Shown here: in pieces, positions 6,058 to 6,112 of the stretch
Numbering within the stretch: the stretch's first letter is position 1
How the letters are laid out: every line of letters starts with the position of its first letter
Source of the DNA: Flavimaricola sp.
GTDB taxonomy: Bacteria > Pseudomonadota > Alphaproteobacteria > Rhodobacterales > Rhodobacteraceae
Reading direction: 5' to 3'
Assembly: GCA_023300365.1 (NCBI GenBank)
Contig: JALZWD010000206.1
Span: forward strand, 1 to 6,112
Length of the DNA stretch: 6,112 nt
Notes under the pieces: model-generated
Databases searched by the model: none
Seen by the model: the letters and a program-made list of their open reading frames with translations, nothing else
What the model was told of the DNA's origin: nothing
Program-made: the position numbers and the translations under genes

Positions 6058-6104
6058 ATGGTGCCAATAGGCAGATGTTGCTTAAACGGGATCAAGGGGT
6101 TGTC

Positions 6105-6112
6105 GTGAACAC
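6105..6112 (+). CDS. Possible start of a divergent gene (candidate rpoE), cut by the right edge
   Basis: GTG at 6105 is preceded by AAGGGG (6094-6099) with a 5-nt gap and reads V/M-N-T before the window ends. An in-frame ATG at 6075 is an alternative start with a poorer ribosome-binding site. Two to three codons cannot identify the product. The rpoE suggestion rests only on the promoter at 5966 and on the recalled R. sphaeroides gene order, in which this operon lies next to rpoE-chrR. Confidence 0.3.

Noticed and set aside
6089..6094. TGATCC on the minus strand as a second -35 for the operon.
   Set aside because: Nothing resembling CGTA or TAAG lies at a suitable distance; the positions 16-18 nt downstream read GCCTAT/CTATTG.

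Overview
The window looks like a chromosomal segment of an alphaproteobacterium, most likely a Rhodobacteraceae (Rhodobacter/Roseobacter group) member. The grounds are the moderately high G+C, the style of the proteins, and a gene order that matches, from memory, the singlet-oxygen operon beside rpoE-chrR in Rhodobacter sphaeroides. Seven coding regions can be supported. Five complete genes form one tightly packed operon on the minus strand, a sixth complete gene follows on the same strand, and short stubs of two more genes run off the two ends.

Reading along the minus strand from right to left, the operon is: FAD-dependent amine oxidase-type oxidoreductase (4579-5877), DUF1365 protein (3827-4582), GPH-type MFS transporter (2595-3830), DUF3833 protein (2035-2598) and short-chain dehydrogenase (1282-2019). 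The first three junctions are 4-bp stop/start overlaps (GTGA, ATGA, ATGA) and the fourth is a 15-nt gap, so the five genes are almost certainly co-transcribed and translationally coupled. In related bacteria this gene set belongs to the RpoE(sigma-E)/ChrR response to singlet oxygen and has been linked to modified (methylated, furan or cyclopropane-type) membrane fatty acids. That link comes from established knowledge of the families and was not measured here.

The right-hand end (5878-6112) is a divergent regulatory region. Two candidate extracytoplasmic-function (ECF) sigma promoters lie back to back. One points left into the operon (GCATCC-N16-CGTATC). The other points right (TGATCC-N16-CGTAAC) towards a start codon at the window edge that could be rpoE. 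An A/T-rich tract separates the two -35 elements, and a GC-rich hairpin lies in the rightward leader.

Left of the operon, after a 140-bp gap with no clear terminator, lies a secreted protein (62-1141). It has a caspase-fold domain whose catalytic His and Cys are both replaced, and a C-terminal peptidoglycan-binding domain. It contains no cysteine at all, so it should be a pseudo-protease that binds the cell wall. Its ribosome-binding site sits in the loop of a possible hairpin. Another minus-strand gene appears to start 37 nt beyond its stop and runs off the left edge.

No RNA genes, mobile elements, CRISPR arrays or attachment sites were seen. The most noteworthy points are the cysteine-free caspase-like wall-binding protein, the paired divergent ECF-type promoters, and an operon that has the usual partners of a fatty-acid methyltransferase but not the methyltransferase itself.
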